Shown here in pieces: positions 34,776-44,840 of a stretch of DNA of 64,000 bases. Origin of the DNA: Crocinitomicaceae bacterium. GTDB lineage: Bacteria > Bacteroidota > Bacteroidia > Flavobacteriales_D > Crocinitomicaceae. The stretch covers positions 35,899 through 99,898 of the forward strand of contig JABURP010000022.1 in the NCBI GenBank assembly GCA_014762645.1, written 5' to 3'. A program made the translations under genes and the position numbers. Numbering within the stretch: position 1 is the first letter of the stretch; each line of letters opens with the position of its first letter. The notes under the pieces were generated by a model that was not told the DNA's origin, did not search any database, and was given only the letters and a program-made list of their open reading frames with translations.

Positions 34776-37417
34776 AAAATTAACCGGGCGTCATACGCTG
34801 CGTTGTGCACGCGTTTCCTTATACCGTACTGATAAATACGATTATTCACTTTCGGGTGAACGCGGTTGGATAAAAAGATATAGATTAAGTCTTCTTCCGG
34901 ATCAACCCAAAAGCAGGTGCCTGTAAAGCCGGTATGACCATAAGTAGCAATGGAACACGAATCTGCCATTCCAAATCCGGTGGTGCTTATAGAACGTTTG
35001 TTAAATCCAAGGCCACGGTGCGAATCTTCTGCCACAGAAGTAAATTTCTCAACTGTGGCAGTATTTAGGTAACGCTTTCCTCCATAAACCCCTTTATTCA
35101 ACCACATTTGACAAAGTTTTACCAGATCATTCGTGGTGGAAAACATCCCGGCATTTCCGGCAATGCCGCCCATTAGCGCAGCATTGGGATCATGAACATG
35201 GCCCTGCAGCAACTGATTTCTCCAAAATGTTTCATCTTCTGTTGGCACGATACTTTGCCGTGCGAATTTCTCCAGAGGTTTAAATCTTGTTCGGTTCATT
35301 CCCAATGGTTTGTAAAAGGTTTTGTACAGGTACTCCACGTATAAATTTCTACCCTCCAGCCTTTTCTTTGATTCTTTGAACCCAAAGAACTTCGGGTCCA
35401 TGTCAATTATACGTTTGAACATATAAAACAAGGTATTCATGTTCACGTCACTGTACTTATATGGTTTGGCAGGATCTAACCACATTTGATTCAACTTCAA
35501 CCACATAGAATCTTTATACTCACGATCCATATAAAAGCCTTCTGCTACTTCAATACAATATGTTGAGTCTGACCGATCACAGTAGTACTTATCAAAAGCG
35601 CCAATGTCTTCTGTTTTATAATCAAGATAGCGAATCAAAGGAAACCCAGGCGGTAAGCCACTTTTATGAATGAAAAGCTCCTGAAAGGTAATATTTCTAA
35701 TGGTACTGGGGTAAGGAATGTAATCTTTAAGTGTATCCGGTAAATAATCTTCCAGGCTATCGTTCAACTGATATTTTCCTAGCTCCCATAGCTTCATGCC
35801 CATCAGAGTAGTTGCCACCACTTTTGTAATAGATGCCAGATCATAAATGGATTCATCTGTTACCAGTTTTTGACGTTTGTACGAGTGATAACCGAATTGT
35901 TTGTCATAAATAATACACCCATTTTTTGCCAGTAAAACCTGACATCCAGGGAAGGCTCTACCCCGAATAGCGTCATTAATTGCCCAATTAATTCTTCCCA
36001 GTGTATCAGAATCCAGACCACTATACTCAGGAATTGTGCGAGCAAGCAACGTCTTCTTATGTCTAATCCCTGTATGAGCTGAATCCTTGTATATAAAATC
36101 ACCATTTAAATCTAACCTACTGGAAAGCTGTTGAAACAAAAGGTTATTAGATTCGGCCAGCACCTTAGGGATAAATAACAAATTGGGCGTCTTCTTAATT
36201 TGCTCGTACTGATCAGTTGATTGAAAACACACGAGTACATTATCGTTTTTGTCCAACTTGTTAATGTAATTAAGTGCAGCTACATCAACAGAATCATGCA
36301 GTATTAACACTTTATCTCCCTTTTTATCAGCAATTCGTTCCACTGATTCTTTACTCAGATCTGATCGTTGAAATCGAACTCCTACTTCTTTTCTGATTTT
36401 TCCGCTCAGTTTGGTTGTCTCTCCAGAATACACGTAAAATCTTCCGTCAAACGGTATCATTTTACTCTTATCAGATATTAAGCTAACACTATTATGAACT
36501 AAATTCAGACGGGTATACTGCCATTCTGCTTCCAGGTGTTGAACTCTCTTCTTCTTATTCAGACGACTTTTGATATTCAATATTCGTTTCGTACTTTTCT
36601 CAAATTCCTCAGAACTGTTACTCCAGGTTGAAAAAACATCTCCTGATTCAATGTGTTTAATTATCAGGTCAGCTCCACCTGCAAGCAGATTGTTAATATT
36701 TTTAGTAGGAGCATTTAAAATAAACAATCCATTGTATCCTGTCAGGGTTCTGAAATTTTCGAATTTTGCAGTGTCTATAGTTGAAACAGTAACATTCACA
36801 GGATAATCATACCGTTGTATAGCCGACATAAAATTGCCAAAATCTTCCGATAAATTTTCATCACTAAAATGATCAGATATGACATAAACAGATTGTGCAT
36901 TCTTTATAGTATCAAGCCATTGAATAGTACTGGGAGATTTGGTAATGGTAAATTCCATATCCAACAAATTCATACCAGATTTCTGAAATATTTTTGTGAA
37001 TTCAAGTTTCCTATTTAAGGTGTTAGACTCCCAATATGGATACTGAGGTAAATCAAGAAATTCAAAGTAATTACAATAAATAAAAGGACGAATTATGGGC
37101 AAGGTATCCAAGGCATTTTTCACTATCTGAATAGTATCAGGATGCCATTTTTGAAACTTGATTCCGCCGGGTTGATTTTCACTGATCCACCCAAGCAAAG
37201 AATCCGTGTTTAATTGGTAATAGCGAGGAATCTCAATAATCAGATGTTGGTAGTATTGTTGTCGGGCATTTAATTTACCATAGATAGAGTCTGTCCAATC
37301 AGAATCTTGAGGAGTACCTTCGGTCAACGGTTCATTAAATTCCTTATTACCACAAGAAATAAGCGCAATACAAAAAACGAAACTGAAAATAAAAGTTAAT
37401 GATCTAAGGCGCATCAA
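34772..37417 (-). CDS. lipoprotein: degenerate GH3-like region fused to a class C beta-lactamase-like serine hydrolase
   Basis: The 881-residue protein has a lipoprotein signal (IALISC followed by GN, Cys about 22). Residues about 40-300 follow the outline of a GH3 beta-N-acetylglucosaminidase (DWTDSIYGKLNARQQYYQ, ENQPGGIKFQK, YNGLFILNAPTKNINNLLAG). They lack the KHFPGHGDT general-acid motif and the TDAL nucleophile, which reads LNAP here. A linker domain spans about 300-480. The C-terminal serine hydrolase has SITK (Ser529, Lys532), YSD (Tyr655) and HTG (His828), the class C set. Bacteroidota carry active GH3-beta-lactamase fusions thought to act on cell-wall fragments. This one appears to keep only the second activity. 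It begins 29 bp after the type B gene at 37447 and is probably co-transcribed. Confidence 0.82.
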   Translation of the reverse strand: MMRLRSLTFIFSFVFCIALISCGNKEFNEPLTEGTPQDSDWTDSIYGKLNARQQYYQHLIIEIPRYYQLNTDSLLGWISENQPGGIKFQKWHPDTIQIVKNALDTLPIIRPFIYCNYFEFLDLPQYPYWESNTLNRKLEFTKIFQKSGMNLLDMEFTITKSPSTIQWLDTIKNAQSVYVISDHFSDENLSEDFGNFMSAIQRYDYPVNVTVSTIDTAKFENFRTLTGYNGLFILNAPTKNINNLLAGGADLIIKHIESGDVFSTWSNSSEEFEKSTKRILNIKSRLNKKKRVQHLEAEWQYTRLNLVHNSVSLISDKSKMIPFDGRFYVYSGETTKLSGKIRKEVGVRFQRSDLSKESVERIADKKGDKVLILHDSVDVAALNYINKLDKNDNVLVCFQSTDQYEQIKKTPNLLFIPKVLAESNNLLFQQLSSRLDLNGDFIYKDSAHTGIRHKKTLLARTIPEYSGLDSDTLGRINWAINDAIRGRAFPGCQVLLAKNGCIIYDKQFGYHSYKRQKLVTDESIYDLASITKVVATTLMGMKLWELGKYQLNDSLEDYLPDTLKDYIPYPSTIRNITFQELFIHKSGLPPGFPLIRYLDYKTEDIGAFDKYYCDRSDSTYCIEVAEGFYMDREYKDSMWLKLNQMWLDPAKPYKYSDVNMNTLFYMFKRIIDMDPKFFGFKESKKRLEGRNLYVEYLYKTFYKPLGMNRTRFKPLEKFARQSIVPTEDETFWRNQLLQGHVHDPNAALMGGIAGNAGMFSTTNDLVKLCQMWLNKGVYGGKRYLNTATVEKFTSVAEDSHRGLGFNKRSISTTGFGMADSCSIATYGHTGFTGTCFWVDPEEDLIYIFLSNRVHPKVNNRIYQYGIRKRVHNAAYDARLIF

Positions 37418-37446
37418 TTTACATCTTTAGACAAATGTATAATTAA

Positions 37447-39855
37447 TTACCTCAGTACCGTGATGGTCCCACTATAAGTGTGGATATTTTCCTCTCTGTC
37501 TACCACTTTAGCTTTCCATACCAAAACACCATCCTGTACAGGATAGTTTTTATAGGTTCCATCCCAACGAAAATATTGATCTGTTGTAGAATATATTAGT
37601 TCACCCCAACGATTAAAGATCTGGAATTCAAAATCAATTGCTCCAATAACTGAAACCTGGTATTCATTGTTCAACCTGTTACCATCAGGAGTAAAAGCAT
37701 TTGGTGCATAAAAATAGAATTCCGGTTTGATATACACTTGTCCGTAAGCAGTATCAGTACACCCTATTTCATTATAAGCAATCAGTGTGACATTGTAATA
37801 CCCCCATTCAGAATAAGTTGTAGTTGGTGAGTGATCTATGGATGTTTCACCATTGCCCAGGTCCCAATCCCATGCTACATCTCCATGTGAAGTATTATAG
37901 AATGAAACCGGTAAACCTTCCATTGGATCAGAAGTGAGTACCTGGAAACTAGCTTGCGGGCGAACGACCTTCACAGTTGTTGTGCCTTCTATACTATAGG
38001 TATGACAATCATCCTCAACTGAAACGGTATAGGCAGTGGTTTCATTTGGCCACACCGTAACCTCTGGCGTTGTTTCACCGGAGTGATGCCAGTAATAGGT
38101 GTAATTACCTAATCCCAAGGAGGCTTGAACATCAATCTCAGCTGAATCACCTGGACATACTAACTGGTCAGGACTCATGGTAAGTTGTAAAACACTCGCT
38201 TGCACTGTATATGTAATGTCATCTGAAATTTCTAACCCGCAACCATCTGTAACAGTAATTGTATAGGTTGTTGTAACCATAGGAGATATATCCAGTGACG
38301 GACCGGTTCCAACTACCGTATTTCCTTCATACCAGGTATAAACATAACCTCCTTCACCACCAGTTGCTTCTGCATAGAATGTATGAGGGGTATTTGGACA
38401 TAAAACAGAGGTGTCCGGTGAGTGAAATAACTGTAAAGGTGGGTAAACCGGGACAATGACTGACCCTGAACCGTCTACTGGGTTTCCAATGCATGCATCA
38501 TTCACTGTTACAGTATAAGAAGATGTTGTTGTAGGATTAACCAGTAAACTATCGTCATTTCCACCGACATCCCAACTAAAGGTATATGGCTCTAGCCCAC
38601 CCGTGACATTGGCAATCATATAAGCGTCCTCGCCCGGACAGTGAACAGTTACATCTGGAACCGTGACCTGCAGTGGGTTTATATCCTGAATTTCTAGCTC
38701 CAGTGTAATAAAGTTGTTATTCCCGCAGGGGTCTGGTTGATTGAGTTGTATAATGACAGACTCAGTTCCTTCAGCAAGCGCATCTCCAATAATATCAAAA
38801 CTGAACGTTACCGTAGTTTGACCAACTGCAAAATTAATAGAGTTTGGTATGCTCGTATAATCAGTCCCCTCTGTTGCTGTACCCGATACCATAACCGGTA
38901 TTGAAAGTGCATCCTGCGCTACACTGGATGGTCGGGTAATAGTAACAGTAGCTGTCTCACAACCCTCCGCCATGGTAAAATTATTTCCAAATCCATCCAA
39001 TGCAAGGCTATGTGACATTTCTACCGGTGCAAAACTTGTTAAACTGTTGGCTTCAAGGAAAATTCCTGAATCCCACACTCCATCTGAAACATCTGCTACA
39101 GCTATAACCAAATGATAAGTAGCACCACACACTACATTTGCTTTAGCCTCAAGTGGTACGGTAAACCCATCATACTGAATTGTCGTTCCACTTGTATTAT
39201 TTACATAATACTGCGAATTTGACAACCCAAAGCTGCCACAATTCACTGCATCTCCATTGGAACCAACTGATCCACTATTGACGTTATTTATAGCGATTGG
39301 AATACTTGTGCCAGGTATCAGTGCAATATTTTGATTGTTATATGTGCCGCCTCCCGGGTTGGGTCCGGAGATAAAGAATGCAAAAACATCATTGAAGTCT
39401 GAACAAACATATTCCGGATATTCTTCAGAAGCAAAAACATATTTAAAGCGGATTGAATCGGCCTGTGGAACAAAATCAAATTCTAAAACAGCAGCATTAT
39501 AGGTGGTGTTTCCAGAAATCCCGTTAAGTAGGGTGTTTCCTCCAACACCGTTGTCTACACCAGCCGAACCTGTGTTGTTAGGGCCATGTGGTCCGTCACC
39601 GGTATTGTTAACGGTACCTGTGGTTAATATAATTCCACTATTCAAACCAATATTAGTTGACGCGCCATTGAACGAACCGATCGCACTAGCTGAACCACTA
39701 TAAGAAATATTAGAAACCGCAACGCCATTACCTACTAAAACATTAGACACCAATTGTGCTGGAGTTTGTGTAGTAGAGGTAGTTAACTGACCATAGCCTA
39801 CACTGGTCGTTAAGACCATAAGGAAAGAAAAAAATATGTAGACTAATTTTTGCAT
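37447..39855 (-). CDS. choice-of-anchor L domain protein with T9SS type B C-terminal domain
   Basis: The 802-residue protein has a signal peptide (about 1-22) and a choice-of-anchor L domain (about 25-275) with LNSGIILTTGTV, RFKYVFASEEYPEYV and NDVFAFFISGP. A Calx-beta-like domain follows (about 285-390, TATEGTDYTSIPNSINFA). Three Ig-like/CHU repeats (about 395-640) and a PKD domain (about 640-715, WDWDLGNGETS) come next. The type B signal (about 715-802) contains YAPNAFTPDGNRLNNEY, FNRWGELIYST and RWDGTYKN. It is an extracellular, likely adhesive protein. No PorP/SprF gene is adjacent; the downstream neighbour is the serine-hydrolase lipoprotein. A 17 bp inverted repeat (39892-39908) lies in its upstream region. 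Confidence 0.9.
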   Translation of the reverse strand: MQKLVYIFFSFLMVLTTSVGYGQLTTSTTQTPAQLVSNVLVGNGVAVSNISYSGSASAIGSFNGASTNIGLNSGIILTTGTVNNTGDGPHGPNNTGSAGVDNGVGGNTLLNGISGNTTYNAAVLEFDFVPQADSIRFKYVFASEEYPEYVCSDFNDVFAFFISGPNPGGGTYNNQNIALIPGTSIPIAINNVNSGSVGSNGDAVNCGSFGLSNSQYYVNNTSGTTIQYDGFTVPLEAKANVVCGATYHLVIAVADVSDGVWDSGIFLEANSLTSFAPVEMSHSLALDGFGNNFTMAEGCETATVTITRPSSVAQDALSIPVMVSGTATEGTDYTSIPNSINFAVGQTTVTFSFDIIGDALAEGTESVIIQLNQPDPCGNNNFITLELEIQDINPLQVTVPDVTVHCPGEDAYMIANVTGGLEPYTFSWDVGGNDDSLLVNPTTTSSYTVTVNDACIGNPVDGSGSVIVPVYPPLQLFHSPDTSVLCPNTPHTFYAEATGGEGGYVYTWYEGNTVVGTGPSLDISPMVTTTYTITVTDGCGLEISDDITYTVQASVLQLTMSPDQLVCPGDSAEIDVQASLGLGNYTYYWHHSGETTPEVTVWPNETTAYTVSVEDDCHTYSIEGTTTVKVVRPQASFQVLTSDPMEGLPVSFYNTSHGDVAWDWDLGNGETSIDHSPTTTYSEWGYYNVTLIAYNEIGCTDTAYGQVYIKPEFYFYAPNAFTPDGNRLNNEYQVSVIGAIDFEFQIFNRWGELIYSTTDQYFRWDGTYKNYPVQDGVLVWKAKVVDREENIHTYSGTITVLR

Positions 39856-40051
39856 TAATTATTTTAACTGCTTCCGGGTTTTGGTCAACCTATAAAGTTA
39901 CACTTTATTGTCTGAAACTCCCTTACTTAGTAAACGAGTTTTCAAAGCATTAAGTTGTCTATATATTACAAAAAGCGAGCCAAATATCCTTCTTATTTAT
40001 TAAAATGCTGATTCATTAATCGTTCAATGAACCATATTAAGGGATAAACAG

Positions 40052-40059
40052 TAACTTTG
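40052..40059 (+). promoter_or_regulatory. -7 promoter element for the M23 peptidase gene
   Basis: TAACTTTG matches TAnnTTTG and ends 11 bp before the ATG at 40071. No -33 TTG at normal spacing. Confidence 0.45.
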
Positions 40060-40070
40060 AAATTAATTCT

Positions 40071-40922
40071 ATGGGATTTTCAGACTGGATAAAGAGAAAA
40101 CTTGAAAAGGGAAGAGAAAAGTACAAACTCAGCCTAATCAATGCTGCAAATTATCACGAAAAATGGAGTTTTAAAGTATCTATCCTGAATTTATATTCGC
40201 TTTTGGCCTTATACACCATTACGATTATTGTGGTACTGTTTTTTTTGATACGGTACACGGTCCTTTCTAATCTCTTTTTGGATATTCCTCCAAAATCTTC
40301 TGTGGAGCAGATTTACGAAAACAGCCAAATGATTGATTCACTCAATAATCAGATTCGTTCTCGTCAAAAATATATTGATGATTTACAGAAAATTTTGCTG
40401 GGAGAGCCATTTGACGACTCTTTATACAATTCAAGCTCAAGTGACAGTCTTTATGTAAACTATGATGCTGATTTTTCAAAATCCGAGCAGGATTCTATCT
40501 TACGATCAATTGTAGAAAACGAAGATATTCCACAAACGGAACAAGCGTATGCGTTTTTCTCTGCACCTGTTACCGGAACAGTTTCTCGCTCGTTTAACCC
40601 GGATAAAAAACACCTTGGTGTTGATGTGGTTACCGAACCGGATACCCCCATTAAAAGTTGTCTCGAAGGCGTTGTTATTTTCACCGGATCGACCACCAAC
40701 GAGGGCAACGTTGTCATGGTTCAACACAGCAATGATTATATTTCTGTATATAAACACTGTTCATCCATTTTGAAAAAAGTAGGAGATAAGGTGCAAACTG
40801 CTGATCCTCTTGGCTTAGTAGGCACAAGTGGAAAGCATACAACCGGTCCACATTTGCATTTTGAAATTTGGAAGAAAGGAATCCCTTTAAACCCACAAGA
40901 ATTTATCAATTTTCAGAAATAA
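40071..40922 (+). CDS. M23 family metallopeptidase, membrane-anchored
   Basis: The 283-residue protein has a basic cytoplasmic head, one membrane segment (about 40-62), a short helical coil region (about 75-110) and a Ser/Asp-rich linker. The C-terminal LytM/M23 domain keeps all metal ligands: HLGVD (His181, Asp185) and GPHLHFE (His261, His263). M23 enzymes are zinc endopeptidases that cut peptidoglycan cross-links, or proteins such as EnvC that activate amidases when the site is damaged. Here the site looks intact. FtsX, which controls such enzymes in other bacteria, is encoded about 20 kb away. It is divergent from the type B gene and has its own -7 box. Confidence 0.92.
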   Translation: MGFSDWIKRKLEKGREKYKLSLINAANYHEKWSFKVSILNLYSLLALYTITIIVVLFFLIRYTVLSNLFLDIPPKSSVEQIYENSQMIDSLNNQIRSRQKYIDDLQKILLGEPFDDSLYNSSSSDSLYVNYDADFSKSEQDSILRSIVENEDIPQTEQAYAFFSAPVTGTVSRSFNPDKKHLGVDVVTEPDTPIKSCLEGVVIFTGSTTNEGNVVMVQHSNDYISVYKHCSSILKKVGDKVQTADPLGLVGTSGKHTTGPHLHFEIWKKGIPLNPQEFINFQK

Positions 40923-40986
40923 TCTAAAACATATTAAAAGTTGGTACAATTCTTTCTGAATCTCCTGTATTTACAATTCGATTGTG

Positions 40987-40994
40987 TACTTTTG
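40987..40994 (+). promoter_or_regulatory. -7 promoter element for the MMPL exporter gene
   Basis: TACTTTTG matches TAnnTTTG, 25 bp before the ATG at 41020. No -33 TTG was found at standard spacing. Confidence 0.45.
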
Positions 40995-41019
40995 CTCTCT
41001 TAAATGGTTTTTTTGATCC

Positions 41020-43725
41020 ATGTGGTTTAAACTCTCCCAATTTATATTGAGGTACCGTATAATGATACTCTCCCTGTTATTAGGGGTGTCAGTGGTATTT
41101 GGGTACTTTGCTGCCACAAACATCAAGATAGATAATACCTATGGCACTATGTTGCCTAAGGATTCACAACCTAAAAAAGATTACCAGCTTTTAAAAACAC
41201 GATTTGGTGGCAATGAATCGCTGCTCATATTTTGTATTCAAAATGACGAATTGTATACCGTCGAGAAGTTTGCCGCCTGGTATGAATTAGGTGAACGTGT
41301 TGCAGAATTTGATGCGGTAGATTCCGTAATGTCTGAAGCCCACATCTATGAGTTGCATAAAGATTCAGTAGCTGAGAATTTTTATTTTGAAAAAGTCCTG
41401 AAGAAGAAGCCTGAGACACAGGAAGAGGTTGACAGGGTCAAAGAAATTGTTCGAAACCATCCGGTGTATAACGGTTTTATTTTCAACAAGGAAACCCACA
41501 CCTCCCTCATGTTGTTGTTTGTCTCAGAACATATCATGAAAGATATTCAAACGGCCAACGTTCTGTTTGAAGTTGAAAATGTTGCCAAGGAATATGAAGA
41601 TATTTTAGGTGAAGTAAGAATTTCGGGGATGCCACATATCCGGGTTGCTGTTGGTGCCAAACTCAAAGGTGAGCTGGGATTATTTATTGCGTTGTCTATA
41701 TTCATGACCTCGCTGTTACTCTTTGTCTTCTTTCGGTCAATTAAGATTGTTATCATCTGTAACATAGTTGTGTTATTTGGTGTTATCTGGTCGTTGGGAT
41801 CCATTGGAGCATTTGATTTTCAGTTGTCAATCTTGATGGTGTTAATTCCTCCATTAATCATTGTTATCTCCATTCCAAACTGTATTTTCCTCATCAATAA
41901 GTTCCATCAGGAGATTATTTCACATGGGAACAAAGCAAAAGCTTTATCGCGTGTAATTCAGAAAATTGGGAACGCAACTTTTTTGACGAACCTAACTACG
42001 GCTCTCGGATTTTCCACCTTTATTTTTACTAACTCTGAGCGTTTATCAGAATTTGGGATTATCGCCTCAATCAATATTCTGGCAGTATTTGTTTTGTCAA
42101 TCACAATTCTCCCAATTGTATTGAGTTATTCGGCTATTCCAAAGCCTAAACACCTTAAACATTTAGAAAAACAGTGGCTGCACTTGGCAGTTGAGAAGCT
42201 CGAGTTTTTGAGCCTGTATAGAAGGAAAGCCGTTTTTGCCGCGACTGGTATACTCGTTATTGTCGCGACAATTGGTCTGATTCAAACCAAAGCAACAGGG
42301 AATATAACTGGAGACTTACCAAAAGATGACCCAATTACTACCGATCTTCGATTCATTGAAAAGAATTTTGGTGGGTCAATTCCTTTTGACATAATTCTTG
42401 ACACTAAGAAACCTGGTAGCTTTTATAAACGCTTTCAAGAAATAGAAGAGGTACAGCAATACCTGGCTGGATTTGATGAGTTTTCAAAGTCCATTTCCCT
42501 GGCTGATGGAATTAAATTAGTCAACATGGCTTATCACAATGGTGACAGGGATAAGTTTGAGATTCCATCTACAATGCAACTGAAAGAGATTAATGAGTAT
42601 CTGGAAAACACCAATGTTGAAACAAACAATACGGCGCTTTTAGATTCTACACAGACACTTACACGTATCTCGCTTCAAATAAAAGACACCGGCTCCTACG
42701 AAATACAGGGAATTGTCGACTCTATCCATCCAATAATCCACAAAATTGTCAACCCTGATCATGAGTTCCTTGTAGAAAAACTACAGGTAGTTAAATCTTC
42801 GAATGGGGATGAAAAAGCGACTGCTATTCAGGAAATTTACGATCGCGTTCCGGCAATGGAGGTTGGTCTAACAAAAATGTATGATGTTTTTGATTCTGAA
42901 GAGTTGGCAACAAAGGAGAATGAAGTTGGATTTAATGATAGTTTACAAAAATTGATCAATCAACACGAATGGGGTGTAATAATTACAGGTACATCAGTTG
43001 TGGCCTCTAACGGAACACAATACCTGGTTACCAACCTGTTTATTTCATTGGGCATAGCCATTGTTGTAATCGGATGTCTTATGGCATTACTTTTTGGCTC
43101 CTGGCGAATGGTCGTTGCCTCATTGGTTCCTAATTTTATTCCACTACTTTTTACAGCTGGTATTATGGGCTACACTGGTATTCCTATAAAACCATCCACG
43201 CTTTTAGTGTTTAGTATTGCATTTGGTATTTCAGTAGATGACACCATTCACTTCCTGGCAAAGTTCAGGCAAGAAATGAAAGGTTATCGACACGATTTGA
43301 GGCGTTGCATTTTGGTTGCGCTAAGAGAAACGGGGATTTCCATGATCTATACGTCCATTGTATTGTTTTTTGGATTCCTCATGTTCACCTTCTCTCAATT
43401 CGGAGGAACAAAAGCACTGGGATTATTGGTTTCCCTGACTTTACTAATAGCTATGTTTGCTAACCTGATGATCTTACCAAGTTTATTACTGGGTATGGAG
43501 AAAAAGATCACTGACCGGGCTATGCGCGAACCGCTTTTACAGTTATATAACGAGGAAGAAGACATTGAGTTGGATCATCTTGAAATAGAGCAAACGCTTG
43601 AGCGGTATAAGGAGGAGGATACAAAGAAAAGTAACGGGCAAACGGGTGAAGGAGAAAATAGTCCCGAGGAAACCCTCACCAACGAAGGGGGCATCAATAA
43701 AAAATCAAACGATAAACCAGAATAG
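41020..43725 (+). CDS. MMPL/RND family exporter (patched-like)
   Basis: The 901-residue membrane protein has the two-fold RND plan. A first membrane segment (about 13-31) is followed by a large periplasmic loop and a five-segment bundle (about 215-390). The second half repeats this, with a segment near 403-421, a loop, and a bundle near 665-825. SVDDTIHFLAKF (about 737-748), with its paired Asp, marks the proton-relay helix of the second half. A charged cytoplasmic tail (about 830-901) follows. Relatives in this group (HAE3/MMPL) move lipids, hopanoids or other hydrophobic molecules from the inner membrane. Substrate cannot be told. A polyprenyl synthase gene follows 27 bp downstream, so a prenyl-derived lipid is conceivable but unproven. 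Confidence 0.9.
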   Translation: MWFKLSQFILRYRIMILSLLLGVSVVFGYFAATNIKIDNTYGTMLPKDSQPKKDYQLLKTRFGGNESLLIFCIQNDELYTVEKFAAWYELGERVAEFDAVDSVMSEAHIYELHKDSVAENFYFEKVLKKKPETQEEVDRVKEIVRNHPVYNGFIFNKETHTSLMLLFVSEHIMKDIQTANVLFEVENVAKEYEDILGEVRISGMPHIRVAVGAKLKGELGLFIALSIFMTSLLLFVFFRSIKIVIICNIVVLFGVIWSLGSIGAFDFQLSILMVLIPPLIIVISIPNCIFLINKFHQEIISHGNKAKALSRVIQKIGNATFLTNLTTALGFSTFIFTNSERLSEFGIIASINILAVFVLSITILPIVLSYSAIPKPKHLKHLEKQWLHLAVEKLEFLSLYRRKAVFAATGILVIVATIGLIQTKATGNITGDLPKDDPITTDLRFIEKNFGGSIPFDIILDTKKPGSFYKRFQEIEEVQQYLAGFDEFSKSISLADGIKLVNMAYHNGDRDKFEIPSTMQLKEINEYLENTNVETNNTALLDSTQTLTRISLQIKDTGSYEIQGIVDSIHPIIHKIVNPDHEFLVEKLQVVKSSNGDEKATAIQEIYDRVPAMEVGLTKMYDVFDSEELATKENEVGFNDSLQKLINQHEWGVIITGTSVVASNGTQYLVTNLFISLGIAIVVIGCLMALLFGSWRMVVASLVPNFIPLLFTAGIMGYTGIPIKPSTLLVFSIAFGISVDDTIHFLAKFRQEMKGYRHDLRRCILVALRETGISMIYTSIVLFFGFLMFTFSQFGGTKALGLLVSLTLLIAMFANLMILPSLLLGMEKKITDRAMREPLLQLYNEEEDIELDHLEIEQTLERYKEEDTKKSNGQTGEGENSPEETLTNEGGINKKSNDKPE

Positions 43726-43752
43726 CCGAACTTATTTTAAAGCAAGCTGTTC

Positions 43753-44757
43753 ATGACTATGAAGAAAGCTGAAAACATATCAGAGATGCTTAGCAGAATA
43801 GAAGTTTATCGTAATTATATCTCCAATGAGATTGCCAATACGCAGTTTCCCAGTACTCCGTCAGAGCTCTATGAACCTGTAAAATATATTCTTGACCTTG
43901 GTGGAAAGAGAATGAGGCCCATTCTATCAATGATGGCCTGCGAGTTATTTTCAGGTGATTTTGAAAATGCAAAAAATGCGGCACTGAGCGTAGAAATATT
44001 TCACAATTTCACACTCATCCACGACGACATAATGGATGAGGCTCCTCTTAGGAGAGGAAAAACCACGGTCCATAAAAAATGGAACGAAAGAGTTGGTTTG
44101 TTAAGCGGTGACCGGATGATGATCGAATCGTATCAAAAACTGGTTCAATACAATCCTGATATCTTACCAAAGATTCTGAAGTTATATAATATCACTGCTA
44201 TTGAGGTATGTGAAGGGCAACAAATGGACATGGATCATGAAACACGTGATGACGTGGATATTGAACAATACATAACCATGATCCGTAAAAAAACTGCTGT
44301 ACTTCTTGGCTGTAGTTTACAGCTTGGAGCAATTGTCGGTGGTGCTTCAGAAAAAGATGCACAGGATCTTTATGATTTTGGAACAAATCTGGGAATTGCG
44401 TTTCAGTTACAGGATGACATTCTGGATGTTTATGCTGACCAAAGTAAGTTTGGAAAGCAGGTAGGAGGAGATATACTCGCCAACAAAAAAACGTATTTAT
44501 TGCTCACGGCCTTGGAAACTGCCAACGGTGAACAACTTGCCCGGTTAAAATCATTGTTTGAAGAAACAGACCCAGAGAAAAAAGTACGAGAAGTGAAGGC
44601 CATTTATTCTGAATTAAATATTCAGGAAAAGGCGCAAAAGCAAATGGAGATATTTTACAGATCTGCCATGGAAAAACTAGATAGTATCCAAGTAGATGAT
44701 GCTAAAAAAATGCCACTCAGAGCATTAGCGAATTTCCTGTTATCACGTGAATCTTAG
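43753..44757 (+). CDS. short-chain polyprenyl diphosphate synthase (FPP/GGPP type)
   Basis: The 334-residue trans-prenyltransferase has GGKRMRPIL, the first Asp-rich motif NFTLIHDDIMDEAPLRRG, and the second in FQLQDDILDVYAD followed by GKQVGGDILANKKTYL. The fifth residue before the first Asp is Phe, a bulky gate that usually stops chain growth at C15-C20. The product is therefore likely FPP or GGPP, the precursor pool for carotenoids, menaquinone and the second synthase at 22302. Start MTMKK at 43753 could instead be the ATG two codons later. It is 27 bp after the MMPL gene and probably in its operon. Confidence 0.92.
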   Translation: MTMKKAENISEMLSRIEVYRNYISNEIANTQFPSTPSELYEPVKYILDLGGKRMRPILSMMACELFSGDFENAKNAALSVEIFHNFTLIHDDIMDEAPLRRGKTTVHKKWNERVGLLSGDRMMIESYQKLVQYNPDILPKILKLYNITAIEVCEGQQMDMDHETRDDVDIEQYITMIRKKTAVLLGCSLQLGAIVGGASEKDAQDLYDFGTNLGIAFQLQDDILDVYADQSKFGKQVGGDILANKKTYLLLTALETANGEQLARLKSLFEETDPEKKVREVKAIYSELNIQEKAQKQMEIFYRSAMEKLDSIQVDDAKKMPLRALANFLLSRES

Positions 44758-44840
44758 GAAAAAAATACCACACAATAAATAATCCATACATTTCATCAAA
44801 AATCCCCAACCTTCTTATGAGAAAGGCCGTGTTTTAAAGT

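Noticed and set aside
39892..39908. Inverted repeat ATAAAGT-N3-ACTTTAT upstream of the choice-of-anchor L gene
   Set aside because: The arms are short and AT-rich, and no T-run or recurrence nearby supports a terminator or operator.
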